From positions 1 to 42,279 of the forward strand of contig DKDI01000031.1 of NCBI GenBank assembly GCA_002449305.1: a DNA stretch of 42,279 nt, written 5' to 3'. Source of the DNA: Treponema sp. UBA6852. GTDB taxonomy: Bacteria > Spirochaetota > Spirochaetia > Treponematales > Treponemataceae. Made by a program: the position numbers and the translations under genes. The notes under the pieces are model-generated. The model was not told where the DNA came from. It worked only from the letters and a program-made list of their open reading frames with translations, and searched no databases. Numbering within the stretch: the first letter of the stretch is position 1; the number at the start of each line of letters is the position of its first letter. This document shows positions 17,361 to 25,355 of this stretch, one piece after another.

Positions 17361-18656
17361 ATGTCTAATGATAATTTAAATGCGGTTTATGATGCGCGCA
17401 CTTTGGGAAAGCCTAGAATGCTTGCACTTGGTGTTCAGCACATGTTTGCAATGTTCGGCGCAACAGTTCTTGTTCCGCAGCTTACGGGGCTTAGCGTTTC
17501 TTCTACGCTTTTGTTTGCTGGAATCGGAACTCTTATATTTCACTTTTTTACAAAAGGAAAAGTTCCGGCTTTCTTAGGCTCGTCATTTGCATTCCTTGCA
17601 GGCTACATGACAATTGCCCCGAACGGTGAAAAACATCTTTTGCCTTATGCGTGTCTTGGCGTTGCTTGTTCTGCGGCTTTGTATTTTCTGCTTGCTGTTC
17701 TTGTAAAAGTTTTCGGTGTAAAAAAAGTAATGCGCTTCTTTCCGCCGGTTGTTACAGGTCCAATTATAATTTCGATTGGACTTACACTTTCACAGTCGGC
17801 AGTAGACAATTGCTCGAGGAACTGGCTTGTTGCTTTTTCAGCGGTTCTTGTAATTGTTGCTTGCGTTATCTGGGGAAAGGGAATGATAAAAATTATTCCG
17901 ATTCTTCTTGCGGCTGTTGTTTCTTATGTTTTTGCAGGAATACTTGGCGAAGTTGATTTTACTTCTGTAAAAAACGCGGCTTGGATTGGACTTCCAGTTT
18001 TAAAAGAAAACACAGTTTTTGCAATTTTTGAAAATCCCGACACTTCATTAATTATAACTTCTATAGTTACGATTGTTCCGATTGCGATTGCAACTATGAT
18101 GGAGCACATCGGAGACATTGCCGCAATTTCATCAACTGTAAACAGAAATTATTTTGAAAATCCCGGACTTCACAGAACACTTTTGGGGGACGGACTTGCA
18201 ACTCTTGTAGCTTCACTTTTCGGCGCGCCTGCGAACACAACTTACGGCGAAAACACCGGCGTTCTTACTTTGTCAAGAGTTTACGATCCTCGTGTAATCA
18301 GAATTGCGGCAGTGATTGCAATTTTGTTTTCGTTCTCTCCAAAGTTTGCAGCGTTAATAAGCGCGATGCCAGCTGCAACTTGCGGCGGAATTTCAATTGT
18401 GCTTTACGGAATGATTTCCGCAGTCGGTGTAAGAAACATTGTTGAAAGCCAAGTTGATTTTAAAAATTCACGCAACGTAATTATCGCAGCGTTAATTCTG
18501 GTTCTTTCAATCGGAATAAAATACAGTTCCGCAGGAGCTGTGAATATTCACATCGGCGGACTAACTCTCGGACTTTCCGGCTTGGCAACTGGAGCTTTGG
18601 TTGGAATAATTTTGAATATGCTTTTGCCTGAAAAGAAGGCTTCGGAAAAAGAGTAA
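17361..18656 (+). CDS. uraA: Uracil permease
   Basis: A 431-aa nucleobase:cation symporter of the NAT/NCS2 family with about 12-14 membrane segments. It opens with LGVQHMFAMFGATVLVPQLTG, typical of UraA, and holds the NAT signature in TTYGENTGVLTLSRVYDPRV. GGAG (17352-17355) is 5 nt before the ATG, and the gene lies 14 nt after the antiporter. It sits directly before upp, so import and phosphoribosylation of uracil are coupled. Confidence 0.93.
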   Translation: MSNDNLNAVYDARTLGKPRMLALGVQHMFAMFGATVLVPQLTGLSVSSTLLFAGIGTLIFHFFTKGKVPAFLGSSFAFLAGYMTIAPNGEKHLLPYACLGVACSAALYFLLAVLVKVFGVKKVMRFFPPVVTGPIIISIGLTLSQSAVDNCSRNWLVAFSAVLVIVACVIWGKGMIKIIPILLAAVVSYVFAGILGEVDFTSVKNAAWIGLPVLKENTVFAIFENPDTSLIITSIVTIVPIAIATMMEHIGDIAAISSTVNRNYFENPGLHRTLLGDGLATLVASLFGAPANTTYGENTGVLTLSRVYDPRVIRIAAVIAILFSFSPKFAALISAMPAATCGGISIVLYGMISAVGVRNIVESQVDFKNSRNVIIAALILVLSIGIKYSSAGAVNIHIGGLTLGLSGLATGALVGIILNMLLPEKKASEKE

Positions 18657-18659
18657 TTT

Positions 18660-19295
18660 ATGGAAAATAAAAATGTAGTTTTTTTAAATCATCCGCTGAT
18701 TCAGCATAAAATTTCAATGCTCCGTGATGAAAAAACTGGAACAAATGAGTTCAGAAAACTTGTTGAAGAAATTGCAGTTTTAATGGGCTACGAAGCTTTG
18801 CGAGATCTTCCTGTAGAAGATGTTGAAGTAAAAACCCCAATTGAAATTTGCAAAACACCGATGCTTTCTGGAAAAAAACTTGTTGTTGTTCCGATTCTTC
18901 GCGCTGGTCTTGGAATGATGAATGGAATGCTGACTCTTGTTCCTTCCGCAAAAGTCGGACATATCGGTTTGAGCCGCAATGAAAAAACTCATCAAGCTGA
19001 AGAATATTACTGCAAAATGCCGGATTCTCTTGAGCAGCGTCAAATTGTAATTGTTGATCCAATGCTTGCAACTGGAGGTTCTGCTGTTTCCGCAGTTGAT
19101 TTTATAAAAAAGCGTGGCGGAAAAAACATAAAATTTATGTGCATAATTGCAGCCCCAGAAGGTGTTGAAGTTTTAACAAAAGCGCATCCCGATGTAAAAC
19201 TTTACATTGGGCATCTTGACCGTTGCCTGAACGAAAACGCATATATTTGTCCAGGTCTCGGAGATGCTGGCGACAGAATTTTTGGAACAAACTGA
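18660..19295 (+). CDS. upp: Uracil phosphoribosyltransferase
   Basis: It converts uracil and PRPP to UMP. The 211-aa length is standard. Visible blocks are LNHPLIQHKISMLRDEKT near the N-terminus, the PRPP-binding loop IVDPMLATGGSAVSAVDFIKKRG (about residues 130-150) and the uracil-binding C-terminal YICPGLGDAGDRIFGT. It starts 3 nt after the uraA stop. It is the last gene of the long run that begins at rnfC. Confidence 0.96.
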   Translation: MENKNVVFLNHPLIQHKISMLRDEKTGTNEFRKLVEEIAVLMGYEALRDLPVEDVEVKTPIEICKTPMLSGKKLVVVPILRAGLGMMNGMLTLVPSAKVGHIGLSRNEKTHQAEEYYCKMPDSLEQRQIVIVDPMLATGGSAVSAVDFIKKRGGKNIKFMCIIAAPEGVEVLTKAHPDVKLYIGHLDRCLNENAYICPGLGDAGDRIFGTN

Positions 19296-19315
19296 TTCCT
19301 GTTAAAAAATGAAAA

Positions 19316-19350
19316 ATTCATGCTTCGTTGATTTTTAGCGGAGCATGAAT
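19316..19350. other. Strong hairpin between upp and alaS
   Basis: ATTCATGCTTCG (19316-19327) pairs with CGGAGCATGAAT (19339-19350): 12 bp with one G-T pair and an 11-nt loop. Read on the + strand no T run follows, so it is not a classical terminator; on the - strand a T-rich tract follows. It may protect the upp mRNA 3' end or act as a weak terminator ahead of the alaS promoter. Confidence 0.6.
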
Positions 19351-19356
19351 CCACAA

Positions 19357-19396
19357 TTGACTATTTAAGTATTTAGTTTTACTATTGATTGCTATG
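19357..19396 (+). promoter_or_regulatory. alaS promoter abutting the start codon
   Basis: TTGACT (19357-19362), 17 bp, then TACTAT (19380-19385). The ATG at 19394 is 8 nt past the -10 and has no Shine-Dalgarno, so the message is probably leaderless or nearly so. Confidence 0.6.
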
Positions 19397-21211
19397 ACTG
19401 CAAACGAGTTACGTTCAAAATACATTGAATTTTTTAAATCAAAGAACCATGTTGAAATTTCAGGCCAGTCTTTGATTCCAGAAAATGATCCTTCCGTACT
19501 TTTTACAACTGCCGGAATGCATCCGCTTGTTCCGTATCTTTTGGGAGAAAAACATCCGGCCGGAACACGCCTTACAGATTATCAGAAATGCATCCGCACA
19601 GGTGATATAGATGAAGTTGGCGATCCAAGCCATCTTACTTGTTTTGAAATGCTTGGAAACTGGTCTTTGGGCGATTATTTTAAGAAAGAATCAATCGGAT
19701 TTTCCTACGAATTTCTTACAAGTCCAGAATGGCTCGGTCTTGATCCGCGGAAAATTTCTGTTACAGTTTTTGCCGGTGATGAAAATGCTCCGCGCGACGA
19801 AGAAGCTGCAACTTACTGGAAAGAAAACGGAATGCCACAAGACAAAATCGCATATCTTCCTGCAAGCGACAACTGGTGGGCAGCAGGTCCGACAGGTCCG
19901 TGCGGTCCTGATACTGAAATTTTCTACTGGGTTGGAGAAGGACTTCCGCCTGCCGGCTCAAACAAAGGAACTGACAGCGAAAACTGGATGGAAATCTGGA
20001 ACAATGTTTTTATGCAGTATAACCGCATTGACGAAAAGACTCTTGTTCCACTTCCAAAGAAAAATGTTGACACAGGAATGGGGCTTGAGCGCACAAACTG
20101 TATCTTGCAGGGAAAAACCTCTGTTTATCTTACAGAAGTTTTCCAGCCAATCATTGCAAAAATCGAGGAACTTTCTTCCTATAAATACGGCACGGATGAG
20201 GAAAAGGACAGAAGTGTCCGCATTATCGCAGACCATTCACGCTCGGCGGTTTTTATTCTTGGCGACCAGAAAGGCGTTTCTCCTTCAAATGTCGGTGCGG
20301 GCTACGTTCTTCGCCGCCTGATCCGCCGTGCAGTCCGCCACGGAATGAAGCTTGGAATCGAAAAAAATTTCCTTGCGGAAATCGCGCAGGCAGTAATCGA
20401 GAATTTCAAGTGCGCATATCCGGAGCTTGAGCAGAACAAGGAAAAAATCTTTACGGAGCTTTCCGCGGAAGAAAACAAATTCCGCGACACATTGCGCAAG
20501 GGCGAGGCGGAATTCCAGAAGCTTCTTCCGAATCTGATGAAAAATCCCAAGAAGGAAATTTCAGGTAAAATCGCATTCAGGCTTTACGACACATTCGGTT
20601 TTCCGCTTGAACTTACACAGGAACTCGGAGCTGAAAATGGATTCACCGTTGATGTAGAGGGATTCAAGGAAGCGGAGCGCAAGCATCAGGAGGCTTCAAA
20701 AACTCAGGATGCTGGAGCAGCAAAAGGCGGACTTGCCGAACAGTCGGACACAACCACAAAATATCACACGGCAACCCACCTGCTTCAGCAGGCGCTTGTC
20801 AATGTTCTTGGAGACAAAGTCGCGCAGAAAGGTTCGAACATCACGAATGAGCGTATGAGATTTGACTTCACGTTCGACCGTCCGATGACAAAAGAGGAAA
20901 TCCAGAAGGTCGAGGACATTGTGAACGAGCAGATTAAAAAAGATTTGCCTGTTACAATGGAAGTTATGCCTCTTGAAAAGGCGAAGGCTGAAGGTGCGCG
21001 CGCCCTGTTTACGAACAAATATGGTGAAGATGTAAAAGTCTACACAATCGGCGAAAAGAACAACTGGTTCAGCAAGGAAGTTTGTGGCGGGCCGCACGTC
21101 CAGCACACGGCACAGATCGGCGAATTCAAAATCCAGAAGGAACAGTCATCTTCCGCAGGAGTGCGCAGAATCAGGGCTGTAATTTCCGGTGGTCTTCCGC
21201 TGGAAAAATAA
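19394..21211 (+). CDS. alaS: Alanyl-tRNA synthetase, short form
   Basis: It charges tRNA(Ala). The 605-aa protein has the class II catalytic core (ENDPSVLFTTAGMHPLVPYL; FEMLGNWSLGDYFKK; motif 3 GMGLERTNCILQG), the tRNA-recognition helical region and an editing domain with the zinc-type motif HTATH near residue 460 and CGGPH near residue 565. It lacks the C-terminal C-Ala domain that brings most bacterial enzymes to about 870 aa. Short AlaRS is known in spirochaetes, so I take this as natural. I start at the ATG at 19394, not the TTG at 19385. From about 20200 onward the codons look more GC-rich than in the first half, which may reflect a mosaic origin. Confidence 0.95.
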   Translation: MTANELRSKYIEFFKSKNHVEISGQSLIPENDPSVLFTTAGMHPLVPYLLGEKHPAGTRLTDYQKCIRTGDIDEVGDPSHLTCFEMLGNWSLGDYFKKESIGFSYEFLTSPEWLGLDPRKISVTVFAGDENAPRDEEAATYWKENGMPQDKIAYLPASDNWWAAGPTGPCGPDTEIFYWVGEGLPPAGSNKGTDSENWMEIWNNVFMQYNRIDEKTLVPLPKKNVDTGMGLERTNCILQGKTSVYLTEVFQPIIAKIEELSSYKYGTDEEKDRSVRIIADHSRSAVFILGDQKGVSPSNVGAGYVLRRLIRRAVRHGMKLGIEKNFLAEIAQAVIENFKCAYPELEQNKEKIFTELSAEENKFRDTLRKGEAEFQKLLPNLMKNPKKEISGKIAFRLYDTFGFPLELTQELGAENGFTVDVEGFKEAERKHQEASKTQDAGAAKGGLAEQSDTTTKYHTATHLLQQALVNVLGDKVAQKGSNITNERMRFDFTFDRPMTKEEIQKVEDIVNEQIKKDLPVTMEVMPLEKAKAEGARALFTNKYGEDVKVYTIGEKNNWFSKEVCGGPHVQHTAQIGEFKIQKEQSSSAGVRRIRAVISGGLPLEK

Positions 21212-21273
21212 CTGTGTAACCGAACTGAATAATAACTGTTTATTAATAAATGAATTATAAAGGATGAATTTTC

Positions 21274-22353
21274 ATGAAAAAATTTTCTATTGGATTATTG
21301 ATTTTTTTTGCTGCATTCGGAGCTTTTGCTCAAAGTGACTTGCAGCCTCTTGCAGTTGTAAAACTTAATAAATCAGAAACAATTACTGTAAAGCAGTTAA
21401 AGACACGCGCAAGTTTCATTCAGAAGCAGTACGGAATGGAATCTCTTCCTATTGAGCAAAAGCAGGCTCTTTTGGAAAATCTTATTGCTGAAAAACTGAT
21501 AACTCAGGCAGCGGCAAAAGAAGGTCTTTCTGTTACAGACAGCCAGGTTGACGATGCATTCTTGAATACATTTAGCCAGCAGCTTGGAACTCGTGTTTCA
21601 GAAGCTCAGCTTGAAGATTTGATAAAAAAACAGACTGGAAAATCTTTGGATGACTATATAAAAGAATATAGCGGAATGTCAAAGTCAGAATACAAGGCTT
21701 ACTTGAAAAATCAGCTTATTATTCAGCAGTATGTATTTTCAAAAAAACAGTCTGAGATTCAAGCGGTGGCAGCAACTGATGAAGAAATCCGCAACGCTTA
21801 TGAAATGAACAAGTCAACTTTTGTTTGGAACGATATGATGAAACTTTTCCTTGTTATGGTTCCAAAGGGAAGCAATGATATGGCGGCCCGTGCTTTGGCA
21901 ACAGACTTAAGAAACAAATATAAAGGCGATTCAAAAAAATCTGAAGAAATTAAAAATTCAAACGAAAACGGAACTAATTATAGAGCTGGCGACATTACAG
22001 TTGCAAAAACAGCTCAGCAGGCTCAGCAGCTTGGATGGTCAATTGACAAACTTAACGAGCTTTTTGGAAAATCCGCAGGCTATCTTTCTGAAGTTACAGA
22101 AACTGCTTCCGATTTTCAGTTTTATGCAGTTCTAAAAAAGTATGATGCAAAAATGCTTTCAATTAGCGATGTTGTTCAGCCAGAAACAACTGTTACTGTC
22201 TATGATTATCTAAAGCGCAACATTACTTCTCAAAAGCAAAGCCAGTATTTTACAGAAGCCGCACAGGAAATTTCAAAATCGCTTGACATTCCTTCAAATG
22301 TTGACCGCAAAAAAACTGGCGATGCTCTTAAAAAGCTCCTTAATTGGCAATAG
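21274..22353 (+). CDS. Exported SurA-like peptidyl-prolyl isomerase/chaperone
   Basis: A 359-aa protein with a clear signal peptide (MKKFSIGLLIFFAAFGAFAQ, cleavage likely after AFA). The next region has the SurA_N pattern (ALLENLIAEKLITQAAAKEGLSVTDSQVDDAF ... LKNQLIIQQYV). The following part resembles a degenerate PPIC rotamase domain. It probably assists folding of outer-membrane proteins in the periplasm. AAGGATG lies upstream of the ATG. From memory a comparable gene lies between nusB and alaS in T. pallidum. Catalytic activity cannot be judged because the rotamase-like part is divergent. Confidence 0.78.
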   Translation: MKKFSIGLLIFFAAFGAFAQSDLQPLAVVKLNKSETITVKQLKTRASFIQKQYGMESLPIEQKQALLENLIAEKLITQAAAKEGLSVTDSQVDDAFLNTFSQQLGTRVSEAQLEDLIKKQTGKSLDDYIKEYSGMSKSEYKAYLKNQLIIQQYVFSKKQSEIQAVAATDEEIRNAYEMNKSTFVWNDMMKLFLVMVPKGSNDMAARALATDLRNKYKGDSKKSEEIKNSNENGTNYRAGDITVAKTAQQAQQLGWSIDKLNELFGKSAGYLSEVTETASDFQFYAVLKKYDAKMLSISDVVQPETTVTVYDYLKRNITSQKQSQYFTEAAQEISKSLDIPSNVDRKKTGDALKKLLNWQ

Positions 22354-22362
22354 GAGTTTGTT

Positions 22363-22848
22363 GTGTCCAGAAGAAACGGTCGTATTTTTGCGGTTCAGGC
22401 TCTTTATTCCTATGATGTCGGCAAGGCATCTCTTGAAGATTTACTGAAGCTTGAATGGCTTAAAGAAGATTCTGAAAATAATTCAAGCGGAAAATTTGTT
22501 CTGCCCGAAACTTTAACGGAAAATTCTGAAACTGAAGACTTTTCTCAGTCGAGGGCGGAGTCTTATGATTTTGCCCGTTTGCTGATTTCAGGAACAATAA
22601 ATCATATTCAGGAAATTGATGAAAAAATAAAGGCGCATTTGACTGCGAATTGGAATTTTGACCGCTTGAACAGAGTTACACTTTCCATTTTGCGTATCAG
22701 CGTTTTTGCATTGCTTTATCAAAAGGAATTAAAGCCCACAATAATTATTGATGAGGCTATTGCAATTTCAAAAGAATTCGGAACAGACGATTCTTTTAAA
22801 TTTATAAATGCAATTCTTGATACAATCAGCAAAGAAGAGGTAGCGTGA
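22363..22848 (+). CDS. nusB: Transcription antitermination factor NusB
   Basis: A 161-aa RNA-binding protein of the antitermination complex for rRNA operons. It opens RRNGRIFAVQALYSYDVG, and the C-terminal half has WNFDRLNRVTLSILRISVFALLY and PTIIIDEAIAISKEFGTDDSFKFINAILDTI, which are diagnostic. The start is GTG, with GGAG (22353-22356) 6 nt upstream, partly in the stop of the preceding gene. The stop overlaps the next start as GTGA. An acidic insert at about residues 35-65 lengthens it slightly against typical NusB. Confidence 0.93.
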   Translation: MSRRNGRIFAVQALYSYDVGKASLEDLLKLEWLKEDSENNSSGKFVLPETLTENSETEDFSQSRAESYDFARLLISGTINHIQEIDEKIKAHLTANWNFDRLNRVTLSILRISVFALLYQKELKPTIIIDEAIAISKEFGTDDSFKFINAILDTISKEEVA

Positions 22849-24707
22849 GCAAAAAATCAATCTGCGTTGCGGCTTTGTGCTGCTTGGCTGCAGTTTTAGT
22901 TTGTTCATGCTCTTCTCATTCTGAAGGTTCATCTTTTATTTCTGTGCTGGATTCTGTTGATGCCGCTGTTTCTCAGAATTCCGCGGAAGATGCTTTAAAA
23001 TCCTTAAAAAAACTTGAAAAAAAAGCCTATGCTTCCTATGAATATCTTGGAATTGTAAAGAGGTATTTTTTTCTTGGTGAAACAAAATCAGCAGAACGTG
23101 TTTTAAAAAAAAGTCTTAAAAGAAATCCTAAGAATCCTGAGCTTTCCGCCGTGTATGCGAATTTTCTTTTGAGAGAAAATCGTCTTGAGGAAGCATTTCA
23201 AATTTCACTTTGCTTAAAAGATTCCAAATATTCTTCAATTTATGCGGAATGCGTTTTAAAGAAAGCCTTGCTTGCTATAGAAAATGGCGAGCCTGTTTTA
23301 AAATCGGCATTCAATTCTGTTTCCAAAAAAAAGAAAAATAAATCTGTGGAAACAAAAAGTTCGGAAGAAATAAAAGAAATTTTTTGCAGTCCTGATTTTA
23401 TTTCTGTGTATAAAAATGCTTTTGACGGTTCGGATGAAAGCTTGTGGATTTTTAATGCCGCTTCAATTTTTATGCGTGGCGGTGAATTTAAAAACGCTGT
23501 GGCTTTGTACCCAAATAAAATTTCAAGCAGCAGGGAAAGCCTTTTCTGGGGCTGCATTTTTTTTGATTCAGGACTTTATGCGGAAAGCATTGCAGCTTTG
23601 GAAGCTAGCTCAAAACTTACCTCGTTTGCAGAAAAAACTGATTTGTCCACAAAGACTGAAATTCTTTCTCTTGAATCGGACGGATTTTATATTGAAGGCG
23701 AGGAAAATTCTTCTGAGAAAATTCGACAACGTCTTATTCAGAACTTCACTGAAATTCCGCCGCAAATATACATGAACAGCGCGATGTTTGCTAAGCGTAA
23801 AAGCGACTTTGAAAGTGAGCAAAAGCTTCTTGATTTTCTTTCTGTTAATTTTCCTGATTATTTGCCGGGGCTTGCGGCTCTTGGCGAATTTTCACTTGAT
23901 CAGATAAAAAATCAGCATGAAGATTTTCTTTCGCAAAAAATCAGAAACGCCGGGCTAAAAACTTTGAGCATGGAAAAAAAAGACAAAGTTCCGGTTGTGC
24001 CGTTTGATTCCGTTCTTGAAAAACTTGATTCTCTTATTGCCTCCAAAAATTCCGAAGCCTTAGTTTTAAAGGATGCGCTCGTTACTCAAAAAAATAAGTT
24101 TGATAAAATTGAAAAGCCAGTTTCTGATATTTGGCTTATGCTTGAAAAAAATGTTTCTGCGGAAAATATTTATCCTGAATCTGTTTTGAAACATTGTGTT
24201 TTTTCTCTTTTGAATGAAAATTCTGAGCCGGATGCGGAAGCTCTTTTTGATTCGTATTACAAATCGAAGTATGATTTTTTACCTGAGGATTCACCGGAAA
24301 ATCTTGAGCTTTGGGAATGTGAACTTTGCGCATGGTTTGCCTGCAAAAAGGGAAACTTTAAATCTGGAATTTCTCTTTACAATTTTATAGCGGAAAATTA
24401 CGGAAACCGAATTGCCGCATTAAATTCATCTTCAAAAAATTCTTCAATTATAAATGCGTTTGTCAATCTTGGCGTTTTATATGCTAGCGTTGACCGTTTG
24501 CCAGAAGCTTTAAATTCGCTTAACATTGCTTCTGCAAAATCATCTGAAGGAAAAGAAAAATCTGAAATTTTGTTCAGGATTGCGCAACTTGAATGGAAGC
24601 AGGGAAATTTATATGGAGCTTCAAGAGCTTTAAAATACGCGCTTTCATTGGATTCTGAAAATAACAAAGTCCGTTTGCTTCAGAAAAAAATTCAGGCGGA
24701 AAAATGA
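22845..24707 (+). CDS. TPR-containing lipoprotein
   Basis: A 620-aa protein with a lipoprotein signal (VAALCCLAAVLVCSC, lipid-attachment Cys near residue 22; a relaxed spirochaete-style lipobox) and a helical body. TPR-like units are visible near the start (YASYEYLGIVKRYFFLGETKSAERVLKKSL, NPKNPELSAVYANFLLRENRLEEAF) and at the end (NAFVNLGVLYASVDRLPEALNSL, ILFRIAQLEWKQGNLYGASRAL). GTG start with AGAGG (22836-22840) upstream, overlapping nusB by 4 bp. It is probably a periplasm-facing scaffold for protein interaction; no enzyme motif is visible. Confidence 0.8.
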   Translation: MSKKSICVAALCCLAAVLVCSCSSHSEGSSFISVLDSVDAAVSQNSAEDALKSLKKLEKKAYASYEYLGIVKRYFFLGETKSAERVLKKSLKRNPKNPELSAVYANFLLRENRLEEAFQISLCLKDSKYSSIYAECVLKKALLAIENGEPVLKSAFNSVSKKKKNKSVETKSSEEIKEIFCSPDFISVYKNAFDGSDESLWIFNAASIFMRGGEFKNAVALYPNKISSSRESLFWGCIFFDSGLYAESIAALEASSKLTSFAEKTDLSTKTEILSLESDGFYIEGEENSSEKIRQRLIQNFTEIPPQIYMNSAMFAKRKSDFESEQKLLDFLSVNFPDYLPGLAALGEFSLDQIKNQHEDFLSQKIRNAGLKTLSMEKKDKVPVVPFDSVLEKLDSLIASKNSEALVLKDALVTQKNKFDKIEKPVSDIWLMLEKNVSAENIYPESVLKHCVFSLLNENSEPDAEALFDSYYKSKYDFLPEDSPENLELWECELCAWFACKKGNFKSGISLYNFIAENYGNRIAALNSSSKNSSIINAFVNLGVLYASVDRLPEALNSLNIASAKSSEGKEKSEILFRIAQLEWKQGNLYGASRALKYALSLDSENNKVRLLQKKIQAEK

Positions 24708-24726
24708 AACTTATTTTCCATAGAAT

Positions 24727-24755
24727 TTGACTTTAAGGTAAAAAATTTGTATTTT
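24727..24755 (+). promoter_or_regulatory. Candidate groES promoter
   Basis: TTGACT (24727-24732), 17 bp, TATTTT (24750-24755). A second possible -10, TATAGT, lies at 24756-24761. An inverted repeat GAGCG (24771-24775)/CGCTC (24794-24798) lies in the leader. There is no CIRCE element. Confidence 0.45.
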
Positions 24756-24840
24756 TATAGTATAAAAAAAGAGCGCAATTAATTTATGTTGACCGCTCAG
24801 AGTTTTAAAAAATTTTCAAATATAGATTTGGAGGATTTAA

Positions 24841-25113
24841 ATGAAAGTAAAGCCATTGGCAGACAGAGTTTTGGTAAAGCAGGTTGCCGCAGAAACAAAA
24901 ACAGCTGGCGGACTTATTATTCCAGACACAGCACAGGAAAAAACTCAGCAGGCTGTTGTTGAGGCTGTTGGACCTGGAACTGAAAAAGAAAAAATTACTG
25001 TAAAGCCTGGTGAAAAAATTTTGTATGATAAGTATGCTGGAACAGGAATTAAGATTGATGGTGAAGACTATCTCATTCTTAAAAACTGCGACATTATTGC
25101 TGTTGTAGAGTAA
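24841..25113 (+). CDS. groES: Co-chaperonin GroES
   Basis: A 90-aa heptameric lid of the GroEL chaperonin. It opens MKVKPLADRVLVKQ, has the mobile-loop region ETKTAGGLIIPDTAQEKTQQ and ends in GEDYLILKNCDIIAVVE, all standard. GGAGG (24829-24833) is 7 nt before the ATG. groEL is not adjacent, unlike most bacteria; I recall the same split in T. pallidum. It is followed by a strong terminator. Confidence 0.97.
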   Translation: MKVKPLADRVLVKQVAAETKTAGGLIIPDTAQEKTQQAVVEAVGPGTEKEKITVKPGEKILYDKYAGTGIKIDGEDYLILKNCDIIAVVE

Positions 25114-25164
25114 TTTTTTATTTTTTATGGGTCATTTTGGCTCGTTTTGAAGAAACACTTTATG

Positions 25165-25198
25165 GGCTGTATCATTTTGATGCAGCCTTATTTGTTTT
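25165..25198 (+). terminator. Intrinsic terminator after groES
   Basis: GGCTGTATC (25165-25173) pairs with GATGCAGCC (25179-25187), 9 bp with one G-T pair and a 5-nt loop, followed by TTATTTGTTTT. It isolates groES from the sigma factor gene. Confidence 0.88.
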
Positions 25199-25301
25199 AA
25201 ATGCCTTTTGGAAGCTAGAAAACCGCATTAAAATCAGATTTTTTTGCTATTGAAATCTAAAAACTTTTTTATTTTGTTTTTTTTCTTGTTTTTATATAAC
25301 T

Positions 25302-25317
25302 TGGCACGTTTTATGCT
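25302..25317 (+). promoter_or_regulatory. Sigma-54 (-24/-12) promoter of the sigma factor gene
   Basis: TGGCACGTTTTATGCT matches the sigma-54 consensus TGGCACG-N4-TTGCW except for A in place of the first T of the -12 block. The invariant GG (25303-25304) and GC (25315-25316) are exactly 10 nt apart. Transcription would begin near 25328, giving a leader of about 28 nt with GGAGG before the ATG at 25356. The only sigma-70 alternative nearby is weak. Confidence 0.75.
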
Positions 25318-25355
25318 ATTTATTAAGTAAATAAAAGCATACTGGAGGCAAGAAA

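Noticed and set aside
19296..19393. T-box or other riboswitch ahead of alaS
   Set aside because: The gap is under 100 nt, the promoter itself lies at its 3' end next to the ATG, and no T-box sequence is present.
24708..24840. CIRCE operator ahead of groES
   Set aside because: The TTAGCACTC-N9-GAGTGCTAA pattern is absent.
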